58,266 nt of DNA. It comes from an uncultured Flavobacterium sp. GTDB taxonomy: Bacteria > Bacteroidota > Bacteroidia > Flavobacteriales > Flavobacteriaceae. Under the pieces are notes generated by a model. That model was given only the letters and a program-made list of their open reading frames with translations, was not told the DNA's origin and did not search any database. The stretch spans positions 1-58,266 of the forward strand of contig CALTVC010000020.1 of the NCBI GenBank assembly GCA_943912855.1. The letters are read 5' to 3'. Shown piece after piece: positions 7,368-16,124 of this stretch (its first letter is position 1; the number at the start of each line of letters is the position of its first letter). The position numbers were made by a program, and so were the translations under genes.

Positions 7368-9089
7368 ATGAAATTTTTTATAGCCTTACTAGCATTTGTT
7401 ACACTAAGCGTTTCAGCGCAAACGCAATATCCGCAGGATTATTTCCGCGCGCCTATGGATATCCCCTTGCATACCTCGGGGACATTTGGCGAATTGCGTA
7501 CCAATCATTTCCATGCGGGTCTGGATTATCGTACCAATCAGAAAACGGGTTTGCCGGTGTTTGCATCGGCAGCAGGCTATATTTCCAGGATAAAGGTTTC
7601 GTCTTATGGATATGGTACTTCTATTTACATAGACCACCCAAACGGTTTTACCACGCTATATGCGCATTTGCTTAAATATTCTCCTAAAATAGAGGAGTAT
7701 GTTCGCAAAAAACAATACGAGAAAAAATCATTTGAAATAGAATTGTTCCCCAAGCCGGGAGAAATTACGGTGGAAAAAGGCGAACAGATAGCCCTTTCAG
7801 GAAATAGCGGTGGCTCGGGTGGGCCACACTTGCATTTTGAAATACGCGATACCAAAACCGAAATGATTATCAATCCATTGCTTTTTGGTCTTGATAAAAA
7901 AATGAAGGATACCAAAGAGCCCATGGTGTATGGGGTAATGGTATACCCGCTGAGTGATGATGCGGTGGCAGATAATTCGGCGACGCCTTTTTTACTGAAT
8001 ATGAAAAAAATGCCTGACGGTACGTATCTTGCCGATGTTGTAAAAGCCAAAGGCAAAATAGGTTTTGCGGTAAATGCTACCGACAAGTCTACAGGCAGTA
8101 CACCCAATAACGGAATTTTCAGGGCAGAGATAGCCTATAACGGTACCCCTGATTTTAGTTGTGCGTTTAATACCTTCGCGTTTGATGAGTCGCGTTACAT
8201 AAATAATTATATCGATTACGAACGCTATTACAACACGGGGCAACGTTTCCAGAAGTTGTTTATACGTACGCCGTATTCGCTTTCGTTGCTTAAACACAAC
8301 CAAAAGAACGGGCAGTTTGAAATCCCTAAAGACACCACCCAGCAAAGCTATAGGATAACCATAAGCGATTTTCATGGAAACCAAACTGTGGTGAATGGGA
8401 AAATTAAATACAGTCCGGATCCGGCACGTGTAGGTGCACAGAAAACTGTAACAGCGTATAAAGTAAAAGCGACGAGCGACAATATTTATACCATGAACGG
8501 CGTTTCGGTATTTGTGCCTGCCAACGCTTTCTACGAAGATTTTTATATGGATTTTGACGTGAAGGACTCGGTATTGCACCTGCACAATGCCCTTACACCT
8601 GTGCACAGTTATGTAGAGGTTTCTTTTGATGTAGGGAAAATGACACAGGAAGAAGCCGCTAAAACCTTTATTGCCGGAGTGGGAGGTAAGCGTTTTAGTT
8701 ATAATAACACTAAATACGAAAACGGGAGACTTGTAGCCAAGGTGAAAACGCTGGGCAACTTTAAGTTGATGAAAGACGAAAACCCGCCTAAAATATACAG
8801 TCCGTCGTTTAAGGAGGGGGAAACCATAAAGCGCGATACGATTGCGGTACGTATTTCAGATGATCTTTCGGGCATAGCTACATACGATGCCTTTATTAAT
8901 GGTAAGTGGGCTTTGATGCATTACGAATATAAAAACAGGCTTTTGGTCTATCATTTTAGCGATGGCATATCCGATGAGGGTAAAAACGAATTAAAAATAG
9001 TTGTTACCGATAATGCAGGAAATTCTGCTACCTTTGAAACTCATTTTTTCAGAACACAAAACACTAACCCTGTTGAGAACAATAAATAA
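7368..9089 (+). CDS. Secreted M23-family metallopeptidase
   Basis: This is a zinc peptidase of the lysostaphin/LytM type, expected to cut peptidoglycan peptide bridges in the periplasm. From ATG 7368 the protein has 573 residues. A signal peptide (MKFFIALLAFVTLSVSAQ) precedes the catalytic domain at about residues 30-175, with zinc ligands H49 and D53 (HAGLDYR) and the HLHFE motif at 154-158. The remaining ~400 residues are beta-rich and of unknown role. An in-frame TTG at 7341 would put nine residues before the signal peptide and was rejected. The downstream TonB receptor gene overlaps its end, so the two are probably cotranscribed. Confidence 0.88.
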   Translation: MKFFIALLAFVTLSVSAQTQYPQDYFRAPMDIPLHTSGTFGELRTNHFHAGLDYRTNQKTGLPVFASAAGYISRIKVSSYGYGTSIYIDHPNGFTTLYAHLLKYSPKIEEYVRKKQYEKKSFEIELFPKPGEITVEKGEQIALSGNSGGSGGPHLHFEIRDTKTEMIINPLLFGLDKKMKDTKEPMVYGVMVYPLSDDAVADNSATPFLLNMKKMPDGTYLADVVKAKGKIGFAVNATDKSTGSTPNNGIFRAEIAYNGTPDFSCAFNTFAFDESRYINNYIDYERYYNTGQRFQKLFIRTPYSLSLLKHNQKNGQFEIPKDTTQQSYRITISDFHGNQTVVNGKIKYSPDPARVGAQKTVTAYKVKATSDNIYTMNGVSVFVPANAFYEDFYMDFDVKDSVLHLHNALTPVHSYVEVSFDVGKMTQEEAAKTFIAGVGGKRFSYNNTKYENGRLVAKVKTLGNFKLMKDENPPKIYSPSFKEGETIKRDTIAVRISDDLSGIATYDAFINGKWALMHYEYKNRLLVYHFSDGISDEGKNELKIVVTDNAGNSATFETHFFRTQNTNPVENNK

Positions 9090-11568
9090 ACTTTTACCAT
9101 TACTTTTTGTATTATTTGCTACTGTTGCTTTTGCTCAGAAAAAGCCTCTTATATATGGTGTTGCGCTAGATGAAAGCAAGCAACCACTGGAAGGGGTTAA
9201 TGTATATTACGAACTGAATGGCGAACGAAAACAAACTGTAACAGACCGTACCGGTTTTTATAAACTGGAGCTTCCATTAATGACAGAAGTAAGGGTTTGG
9301 TTTACCCACGTGAGCTTTACCGGGCTTTTTACCGATGTGAAAGAAATGCGACAGGGTGAAAGCTACCAGTTTAATTTTGCTTTTAAAAACAGTATTACGG
9401 TAATGCCGGGAGTGGTCATTACGAAAAACAATGAAGAAGGTAAAAAAAGAGCCGAGGGAGCTGTGCGTATAGATCCTGAGATGATAAAAAGCATGGTGGG
9501 GCTTAATCCCGGGGTTGAAACTATTGTAAAGGCATCTTTAGGGGTTAGTGCAAGTAATGAAATGAGTACGCAGTATTCTGTGCGTGGCGGTAATTATGAC
9601 GAAAACCTGGTGTATGTAAACGATGTGGAGATATATCGTCCGTTCTTAATTCGTTCGGGGCAACAGGAAGGTTTGAGCTTTACCAATACTAACATGATTA
9701 AAGATGTGGATTTCTACGCCGGTGGATTCCAGTCGCGTTTTGGAGATAAAATGTCTTCAGTGCTCGATATTAAATACCGCAAGCCCGAAGCTTTCGGGGC
9801 GGCTATAGAAGCTAGTTTCCTTGGTGGAGGGCTTACGCTTGAAAACGTTTCGAAAAACAAAAAATGGTCCGGTATTATAGGTGCGCGTTACCGTAACAAC
9901 AGCCTTTTGGTAAACAGTCAGCAAACCGAAACCAACTATAAGCCCATATTTGTAGACGTTCAAACTTCTATAAACTATGAGGCGAGCGAAAAATTATCCT
10001 TCAATTTTATTGGTAACATATCGCAAAATAATTACGATTATCAGCCATTATACAGGCAAACCAATTTTGGTACCATATCAGATCCTATCGCTTTACAAAT
10101 TGTATATGATGGTCAGGAGAAAGACCGTTATCGTACGTTCTTTGGAGCTACTTCTGCAGACTATAAAGTGTCAGATGAATTTAGGTTAAAGTTCATCGGG
10201 TCGGCATATCACACGCAGGAACAGGAGCATTTTGATATCCTTGCGCAATATGCCCTGGGCGATGTAGATACAAACATTGGTAGTGAAACCTTTGGCGACA
10301 TTAAGTTTGCCCGTGCGGTAGGTTCGCAGTTAAACCACGGGCGTAACAACCTTGATGCGCTTATTACCAATGCCGAGGTTAAAGGCTATCATAAAATAAA
10401 CAAAGGAGAAATAGAGTGGGGTGCCAAGTATACCCGCGAAGATTTTCGCGACCGCCTTGTGGAGTGGGAAGTAATAGACTCCGCGGGATTCTCTATTCGT
10501 CCTCCGGTTATAGATTATATTCCAAACGACCAGCCTTACGCATCGTATACAGGGCCACTTGTTCCATATCAAAGTGTACGTGCCACTAACTTTGTTACCA
10601 TTAACCGTCTTTCGGGCTACGGGCAGTGGAGTCGTAAGTTTGATATAGGCGGCGCGCACTTGTTGCTTAATGCAGGTGTGCGTGTACATCAGTGGCAGGT
10701 AGATGGTGCTACTGAGCCGGGCAAAAGTCAGGTTGTGGTTAGCCCGCGTGCGCAAATAGCCCTTAAGCCAAACTGGACTGAAACTGATATGGTGTTCCGT
10801 TTGTCAGGAGGACAATACAGTCAGCCACCGTTTTACAGGGAGCTGAGGGATTCGCTCGGGGTAGTGCGTCCAAATGTAAAAGCACAGAACTCCTATCATG
10901 CAGTGCTGGGGATGGACTACAGTTTTACTATGAAAGAGCGTCCGTATAAGTTTGTGGCTGAAGCGTACTACAAGTCTATGGATAATATTAATACCTATAC
11001 GTTAGAGAACGTGCGTATACGCTACCGTGCCAATAACGATGCTACAGCCTATGCTTACGGACTTGATATGCGCCTTAATGGTGAGATAGTTCCGGGTACG
11101 GAATCTTGGGTTACCTTTGGTTATATGAGGACTGAGGAGAATTATCAGAATAGGGGTTACATAGCGCGTCCTACAGACCAAAGACTGAAGTTTGCAGTGT
11201 TGTTTCAGGATTATGTGCCAAACATTCCTAACATAAGGGTATATCTTAATATGGTTTATAATACGGGGCTTCCTGGTGGTTCACCATCGTATGCCGATGT
11301 GTATCAATACCAGAGCAGGCTTAACGATTACCGTCGTGCCGACGTAGGTTTCTCGTATGTTTTTGTCGATTCTAAAATTGCTCCCAATGCTAGTTGGCTG
11401 AAAAAGATGAAAGAGCTTTCTATAGGATTGGAGCTGTTTAATATGTTTAACAACCAAAATGCCATTACCAATACATGGGTACGCGATGTGTACACCAAAC
11501 AACAGTACGGTATTCCGAATTACCTTACAAGCCGTGTGTTTAGTCTTAAACTGGCTGCAAGGATATAA
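9073..11568 (+). CDS. TonB-dependent receptor with carboxypeptidase-regulatory-like N-terminus
   Basis: This outer-membrane active transporter has a signal peptide ending ..ATVAFAQ, a CarboxypepD_reg-like beta-sandwich (GVALDESKQPLEGVNVYY), a plug domain (VRGGNYDENLVYVNDVEIYRP) and a ~600-residue 22-strand barrel ending ..RVFSLKLAARI. It imports an unknown ligand using the Ton complex encoded from 12.9 kb. I chose TTG 9073 because it gives a normal signal peptide (MRTINKLLPLLF..); this start overlaps the M23 gene by 17 nt. An ATG at 9013 would add 20 residues that do not look like a signal peptide. With this start the length is 831 residues. Confidence 0.9.
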   Translation: MRTINKLLPLLFVLFATVAFAQKKPLIYGVALDESKQPLEGVNVYYELNGERKQTVTDRTGFYKLELPLMTEVRVWFTHVSFTGLFTDVKEMRQGESYQFNFAFKNSITVMPGVVITKNNEEGKKRAEGAVRIDPEMIKSMVGLNPGVETIVKASLGVSASNEMSTQYSVRGGNYDENLVYVNDVEIYRPFLIRSGQQEGLSFTNTNMIKDVDFYAGGFQSRFGDKMSSVLDIKYRKPEAFGAAIEASFLGGGLTLENVSKNKKWSGIIGARYRNNSLLVNSQQTETNYKPIFVDVQTSINYEASEKLSFNFIGNISQNNYDYQPLYRQTNFGTISDPIALQIVYDGQEKDRYRTFFGATSADYKVSDEFRLKFIGSAYHTQEQEHFDILAQYALGDVDTNIGSETFGDIKFARAVGSQLNHGRNNLDALITNAEVKGYHKINKGEIEWGAKYTREDFRDRLVEWEVIDSAGFSIRPPVIDYIPNDQPYASYTGPLVPYQSVRATNFVTINRLSGYGQWSRKFDIGGAHLLLNAGVRVHQWQVDGATEPGKSQVVVSPRAQIALKPNWTETDMVFRLSGGQYSQPPFYRELRDSLGVVRPNVKAQNSYHAVLGMDYSFTMKERPYKFVAEAYYKSMDNINTYTLENVRIRYRANNDATAYAYGLDMRLNGEIVPGTESWVTFGYMRTEENYQNRGYIARPTDQRLKFAVLFQDYVPNIPNIRVYLNMVYNTGLPGGSPSYADVYQYQSRLNDYRRADVGFSYVFVDSKIAPNASWLKKMKELSIGLELFNMFNNQNAITNTWVRDVYTKQQYGIPNYLTSRVFSLKLAARI

Positions 11569-11586
11569 TTGTGGTTGTATTTTTAG

Positions 11587-11594
11587 TATATTTG
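11587..11594 (+). promoter_or_regulatory. -7 element upstream of the EF-hand lipoprotein
   Basis: TATATTTG lies 17 nt before the ATG. A TTG at 11569-11571 sits only 15 nt upstream, a little close for the -33 box. The gene may also be read from the upstream receptor transcript. Confidence 0.35.
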
Positions 11595-11611
11595 GTATAT
11601 AACCCTGAAAT

Positions 11612-12334
11612 ATGAAAAAAGCAAGTGTTATAGCTGTTGTGGCGATTGCCCTTTTTAGTGTGGTTTCCTGCAAGAAGGATGCTCCTAAGCCTAAGGTAAT
11701 ATATAACCGCACCAAACCGGCTGTACAGCCAAAAAAGGTAGATTCGGCACAGATAAAAGTGGCTGATTTACCTATTTATATGGAAGGTACAAAGTATCTT
11801 TTGCATCCGGTAGGAGATATTAGAGTGTATGACGATGCAGGGCGTAGTTATGGGAGCAGTCGTGGTTCTGTAAGTTATGCCATATCTAACTATAATAGAT
11901 TTGAGGTTACGGGCTATTTTGAAAACATTAAATTTCAGCATGTAGATTCTACCGCGCTAAGACCACTCACTGATAAAAAACTACAAATACAAACCGTTAC
12001 TTATCTGGATGGAATAGCGCGTCACAGTAAAAAACAAATACTGGTTTATGCTCTTGTGGATAGTGATACCAATCAGGATGGCAAGGTGGATGCTAATGAT
12101 ATAAAATCGTTTTACATTAGTAGTATAGACGGGAGTGGTTTTAAGAAACTATCGGGAGATGTGCAGGAGTTGCTGGACTGGAACGTAATAGAGCCGCAAA
12201 ACCGGGTGTATTTCCGTACTCTCGAAGACATAAATAAAAACGGAGCATTTGATAAAAATGATGCCGTTCATTATCATTATGTAGATCTCCTCAGTGAAGA
12301 CTGGGCAGTTACAGACTATGAACCCGTGCAATAA
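11612..12334 (+). CDS. Lipoprotein with two EF-hand-like calcium loops
   Basis: The 240-residue protein has a lipoprotein signal peptide with lipidation Cys20 (LFSVVSC) followed by KKD. A beta-rich middle is followed by two dockerin/EF-hand type loops: D152, N154, D156, D160, D163, and D206, N208, N210, D214, D217. Calcium probably stabilises the C-terminal half. It lies 43 nt after the TonB-dependent receptor and so may be an accessory envelope lipoprotein to it. I do not recognise a named family. Confidence 0.65.
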   Translation: MKKASVIAVVAIALFSVVSCKKDAPKPKVIYNRTKPAVQPKKVDSAQIKVADLPIYMEGTKYLLHPVGDIRVYDDAGRSYGSSRGSVSYAISNYNRFEVTGYFENIKFQHVDSTALRPLTDKKLQIQTVTYLDGIARHSKKQILVYALVDSDTNQDGKVDANDIKSFYISSIDGSGFKKLSGDVQELLDWNVIEPQNRVYFRTLEDINKNGAFDKNDAVHYHYVDLLSEDWAVTDYEPVQ

Positions 12335-12349
12335 GCCCGGGTTTTTTTA
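12321..12349 (+). terminator. Intrinsic terminator overlapping the lipoprotein stop codon
   Basis: AACCCG (12321-12326) pairs with CGGGTT (12338-12343), followed by a run of T. The stop codon lies in the loop. Confidence 0.6.
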
Positions 12350-12791
12350 TGGGGTAATCTTTTAGAAATAAACTATTGTTTCTTTTTTAAGCGATAAAAT
12401 GTTTTTTTCAAATGGTCGGGTTTACGATATGTAGGTTTTTTGTGAGGTAATCTTTATAACCTAAAACGTTTTTTATGATATGTTTTGTAGGTTTAAACTT
12501 TCAAATACTTTGTTTTTTAACCCTTGTTTAGTCAAAAAAGTACTTTTTTTATCAACAAAACACTAAAACGTAGTAGTAGCACAATAAAACAATAACATTT
12601 GAGTTATTTATAGTCAATCTATATTTATTCGTAAAATTCACTAACAGATGATAGTTTTAAATTGATAAAAATCGCTTTTGCGTAATAAATTGTGCAAAGT
12701 TTAGGGGGTAGGGTTAAAGAATTTCAACAATAAATTATTGTTAACAACAGATAAAAAAAATGAATTTATTTTTTTTTACCACCTAATCATA
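12350..12791. other. AT-rich intergenic region upstream of the Ton operon
   Basis: About 440 nt without a gene, very rich in A and T, with many runs of T. It contains a perfect inverted repeat AACAATAA-A-TTATTGTT (12726-12742), which could be an operator. No ORF or RNA family is recognisable. Confidence 0.5.
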
Positions 12792-12799
12792 TAAATTTG
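12792..12799 (+). promoter_or_regulatory. -7 element of the Ton operon promoter
   Basis: TAAATTTG matches TAnnTTTG. The start codon is at 12873, giving a leader of about 65 nt. No clear TTG box is seen at the expected distance upstream; the region there is a T run. Confidence 0.45.
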
Positions 12800-12872
12800 C
12801 CAATCTATGTAAAGTAACTTTTAACAAATTAGGAACTATTATTAAAAAATCGGAAAACTAAATTTTAAAAAA

Positions 12873-13703
12873 ATGGCAAACGCATCTGTTCAGAAAGTTG
12901 AAAAAAAACAAGAAGGTCAAGGGTCTAATATTTTCTCTGCCCTAGCAATTTTTGTATGTATTCTTATTGGCTACATCGTGTGGCAATTCATCATGGGTAG
13001 TGGTGATAACTTTGAAGGTGGTACTACAGAAGGTCACCCTAAAGGATTCCTTGGTACAGTTTACAAAGGTGGTCCTATCGTAGCGGTTCTACTTGGACTT
13101 CTACTTAATGCATTCGTTTTCTCTATTGAGAGGTTTATTGTTATTTCTAAAGCTGCCGGTAAAGGTAACGTTCAGGCTTTTGTAGCTAAAGTACAAGGCC
13201 AAATCAAAGCTGGTAACATCAATGAGGCTATTGCTGAGTGCGACAAGCAACAAGGTACTGTGGCTAACGTAGTAAAAGCAGGTCTTCTTAAATATGAAGA
13301 GGTTAAACGCGAAGGTTTTGACAGCGAAAGGGCAGAAGCTGCTATTCAGCAGGAAATTGAAGAGGCTACTTCACTAGAAATGCCAATGCTTGAGAAAAAC
13401 CTTGTTATCCTTTCTACTCTTGTATCTATCGGTACTCTAATGGGGCTACTAGGTACTGTATCTGGTATGATCAAGGCGTTCTCTGCGATGGGTGCAGGTT
13501 CTACTCCAGATTCAGCTCAGCTTGCAGTAGGTATCTCTGAAGCACTTATTAACACTGCTACAGGTATTGGTACTTCTACAATCTCTATTATTGCTTACAA
13601 CATCTTTACTACTAAGATAGACAAACTTACTTACTCTATTGATGAGGCTGGTTTTGCAATCACTCAGACTTACAGGAGGTTTAGGGCTCGTGCAAACGCC
13701 TAA
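12873..13703 (+). CDS. exbB: MotA/TolQ/ExbB proton channel protein
   Basis: This is the proton-channel subunit of the Ton motor, which uses the proton gradient to drive TonB and outer-membrane receptors. The 276-residue protein has an N-terminal membrane segment (about 21-42), a second (about 68-90), a cytoplasmic helical region, and the conserved MotA_ExbB block with LVSIGTLMGLLGTVSGMI and a final membrane segment (ALINTATGIGTSTISIIAYNIF). It is the first gene of a run of eight plus-strand genes. The extra N-terminal segment before the core is usual in Bacteroidota homologues. Confidence 0.93.
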   Translation: MANASVQKVEKKQEGQGSNIFSALAIFVCILIGYIVWQFIMGSGDNFEGGTTEGHPKGFLGTVYKGGPIVAVLLGLLLNAFVFSIERFIVISKAAGKGNVQAFVAKVQGQIKAGNINEAIAECDKQQGTVANVVKAGLLKYEEVKREGFDSERAEAAIQQEIEEATSLEMPMLEKNLVILSTLVSIGTLMGLLGTVSGMIKAFSAMGAGSTPDSAQLAVGISEALINTATGIGTSTISIIAYNIFTTKIDKLTYSIDEAGFAITQTYRRFRARANA

Positions 13704-13736
13704 TTTCTTAAAGAGTTAAAGTATTTCGTTAAACAG

Positions 13737-13770
13737 GGTAAAAGCATTAATTTTAATTAGTGCTTTCCCT
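13737..13770 (+). other. Intercistronic hairpin between exbB and exbD
   Basis: GGG-AAAGCA-(T)TAAT pairs with ATTA(G)-TGCTTT-CCC to form an imperfect stem in the 83-nt gap. No T run follows, so it is not a normal terminator. It could protect the exbB 3' end or cause partial attenuation. Confidence 0.4.
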
Positions 13771-13786
13771 TAGAAAAAGATAACAA

Positions 13787-14431
13787 ATGTCTAAAGTAAA
13801 AATATCAAGAAAAAGCACAAGGATAGACATGACCGCGATGTGCGACGTGGCGTTCCTGCTACTGTCATTCTTCGTAATGACGGCTACAGCGAAACAGCCA
13901 GAGCCAAAACCGGTTGATGCTCCTGCTTCTACGGTACAGGATAAACTTCCGGAAGACGGGGTTGCTGTGATTACTGTAGGAGAAAAACAGGCTTTCTTTA
14001 CCATTCCGCGTGCTATAAGGAAAGAAACTTTCAAGCTTGTAGCTGCAGAAAAAGGACTTCCTGTTTCAGACAAAGAGCTTTCAGATTTTGAGCGTATCGA
14101 TGGTTTCGGTATGCCACTGAATAAGCTTCAGGGCTGGTTAAAACTTTCTCCTGCCGAGAGGTCTAAACCAGGTGTTCAGGAAGGTATTCCTTACGATAGT
14201 GTAAACGACCAGCTTTCTGTTTGGATTAAACAGGCACGTCAGGCTAACAAAGAATTCCTTGAAAAAGAAATTGCAGAAGGAAAAGACGTGAAGTTTAAAG
14301 ATCTTGACATAGCCATTAAAGGTGATGCCAAAGAACAGTACACTACCGTTAAGAGCATTATTGACATCCTGCAGAAACAGAAGAAAAACAAATTCTTCCT
14401 TGTTACAGGATTACGTGGTAAAGATTTTTAA
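13787..14431 (+). CDS. exbD: ExbD/TolR-type biopolymer transport protein (first copy, long form)
   Basis: This is a subunit of the Ton proton channel, with a short basic N-terminus, one membrane helix and a periplasmic domain. The helix carries the essential aspartate in MTAMCDVAFLLLSFF. At 214 residues it is clearly longer than a typical ExbD of ~140. The extra length is an insertion in the periplasmic part (around residues 65-160), with a C-terminal domain (SIIDILQKQKKNKFFLVTGL) resuming after it. It is followed by a second, different exbD, so the motor may contain two kinds of ExbD. Confidence 0.9.
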   Translation: MSKVKISRKSTRIDMTAMCDVAFLLLSFFVMTATAKQPEPKPVDAPASTVQDKLPEDGVAVITVGEKQAFFTIPRAIRKETFKLVAAEKGLPVSDKELSDFERIDGFGMPLNKLQGWLKLSPAERSKPGVQEGIPYDSVNDQLSVWIKQARQANKEFLEKEIAEGKDVKFKDLDIAIKGDAKEQYTTVKSIIDILQKQKKNKFFLVTGLRGKDF

Positions 14432-14454
14432 TTCATTTTAAATAAAAGTATACA

Positions 14455-15009
14455 ATGGCAGAATTAAATACCGGCGGAGGCGGCGGTGATGGCAAGAAAG
14501 TAAGAAGTAAGAAAAGCAACCCCGGGGTTGACCTTACTGCAATGGTGGACCTTGCGTTCCTGTTGATTACGTTCTTTATGCTTACCACTACGCTGTCTAA
14601 GCCTCAGTCAATGCCTTTGGCGATGCCAGATAAAGACCCTGATAAAGAGGTAGAGAATGATCCTACTAAGATTCCTGAAGACAGGATGATGACTATTCTT
14701 ATCGGTAAAGACAACAAGCTTATGTGGTACATGGGTAAGTTTGAAACACCAAGAATGGCTCCTACAGAAGCAGCTTTCGGTAAGAACGGTATAAGAAAAG
14801 ATATTCTTAAAAATACCGCTTATGCAAAGCAATTTGCTAAGAATCCGGATGAAGGTCTTATTGTAAACATTAAGGCCAGTGATGCATCAAGCTACAAAAA
14901 CCTAGTAGATATCCTTGACGAAATGGCTATCAACCATGTACAGTTGTACGCTATTGGCGACATTACTCCAGCGGAAATTGATTTATTAAAGAAAACCGGT
15001 TTATATTAA
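14455..15009 (+). CDS. exbD: ExbD/TolR-type biopolymer transport protein (second copy)
   Basis: This 184-residue Ton-channel subunit starts with a Gly-rich, basic cytoplasmic tail (GGGGGDGKKVRSKKS). A single membrane helix with the proton-carrying aspartate (LTAMVDLAFLLITFF) and a periplasmic domain (NLVDILDEMAINHVQLYAIGDIT) follow. It lies 23 nt after the first exbD and 24 nt before tonB. The C-terminal part is more canonical than in the first copy. Confidence 0.92.
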   Translation: MAELNTGGGGGDGKKVRSKKSNPGVDLTAMVDLAFLLITFFMLTTTLSKPQSMPLAMPDKDPDKEVENDPTKIPEDRMMTILIGKDNKLMWYMGKFETPRMAPTEAAFGKNGIRKDILKNTAYAKQFAKNPDEGLIVNIKASDASSYKNLVDILDEMAINHVQLYAIGDITPAEIDLLKKTGLY

Positions 15010-15033
15010 TCGGCCTTAAAAACTAAAGTAATT

Positions 15034-15867
15034 ATGTCAAACGTAAATATATTTGGCCAGCAATGGATTGACATGGTGTTTGAAGGCCGTAATAAAAACT
15101 ACGGTGCTTACAAACTTAGGGCTGAAAACCCTAAAGTAACCACAATCGCACTAATACTGGGTTCAATATTTTTTGCTACTGCTATAGGCGCACCTATTAT
15201 CATAAGTTCGCTTAAAGGTGATGCTGTAGCACAAGAGGAAGAAGTAATAACTAAAGTAGAGGTTGCTGAGATTAAGGAATTGCCAAAGGAAGAAGAACTT
15301 CCACCACCACCACCACAGGTAATGGTAAAACAGGCGCCTAAATCTATTGTAGAAGAGGTGAAGTTTAAGCCACTTGAGGCGGCTAAGCAGGAAGATGTTC
15401 CTGAAGATCCACCAAAAATTGAGCAGTTTAAACAAGCTGACCCAAGTTCTCGTAACGCGGAAGCAAGCCCTACAGGTGATATTAACATTGGTGTAGCTGC
15501 CGGTGACCTTGATAAAGGTATGGAGCCTACTCCTGGTGAAGATACAGGTATTTACAACTCTGCAGGTCTTCAGGTACAACCTGAATTTCCGGGTGGTGTA
15601 GCGGCTTTCCTTAGCTATGTACAGAAAAACTTCAGGATTCCTGAAGTAGATCAGGACATGACTGCGAGGATATACGTTCAGTTTGTAGTAGAAAAAGACG
15701 GTTCTCTTACGGGTATTAAAATCCTAAGAGATCCGGGTTATGGTCTTGGTAAAGAAGCAGAGCGCGTACTTAAGTCTGTTAAGACAAAGTGGTCGCCTGG
15801 TATCCAGAACGGTAAACCGGTAAGGGCTTCTTATAACCTGCCTATTACAATTAACATTAAATCTTAA
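15034..15867 (+). CDS. tonB: Energy transducer TonB
   Basis: TonB links the inner-membrane ExbBD motor to TonB boxes of outer-membrane receptors. The 277-residue protein has a conserved N-terminal cytoplasmic segment (WIDMVFEGRNKNYGAYKLR), a membrane helix (about 35-60), an acidic and proline-rich periplasmic spacer (PPPPP at 90-94) and the TonB C-terminal domain (about 185-277, with FVVEKDGSLTGIKILRDPGYG). It stands in the middle of the operon after exbB-exbD-exbD. Confidence 0.95.
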   Translation: MSNVNIFGQQWIDMVFEGRNKNYGAYKLRAENPKVTTIALILGSIFFATAIGAPIIISSLKGDAVAQEEEVITKVEVAEIKELPKEEELPPPPPQVMVKQAPKSIVEEVKFKPLEAAKQEDVPEDPPKIEQFKQADPSSRNAEASPTGDINIGVAAGDLDKGMEPTPGEDTGIYNSAGLQVQPEFPGGVAAFLSYVQKNFRIPEVDQDMTARIYVQFVVEKDGSLTGIKILRDPGYGLGKEAERVLKSVKTKWSPGIQNGKPVRASYNLPITINIKS

Positions 15868-15881
15868 TTTAAGATACAGCG

Positions 15882-16124
15882 ATGGCCTATCAAAGACAGC
15901 GCTACAACAGACAGAAATCGCCTCACAAGCGATTTCTGCTTGTTTTAGGTATAATCTTTTTCATAGCCTATATTGTTTTAGGCTGTATTCTCATCTTTAA
16001 CCATAAGCTGAATATACCACTTAACCGCAACGGCCGTATGGCTATGGGGGGCATACTTATAGTGTATGGTGTTATAAGAGGGATAAGAGTAATACAACAA
16101 GGAAGGGATTTAAAAGATGAATAG
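15882..16124 (+). CDS. Small two-helix membrane protein of the Ton operon
   Basis: The 80-residue protein has a strongly basic N-terminus (YQRQRYNRQKSPHKR) and two membrane helices (about 18-40 and 53-68). It is 14 nt after tonB and overlaps the next gene by 8 nt, which indicates coupled translation. The function is unknown. Confidence 0.75.
   Translation: MAYQRQRYNRQKSPHKRFLLVLGIIFFIAYIVLGCILIFNHKLNIPLNRNGRMAMGGILIVYGVIRGIRVIQQGRDLKDE

Noticed and set aside
9001..9072. Earlier start of the TonB-dependent receptor
   Set aside because: It would give 24 residues before a normal signal peptide and a longer overlap with the M23 gene.
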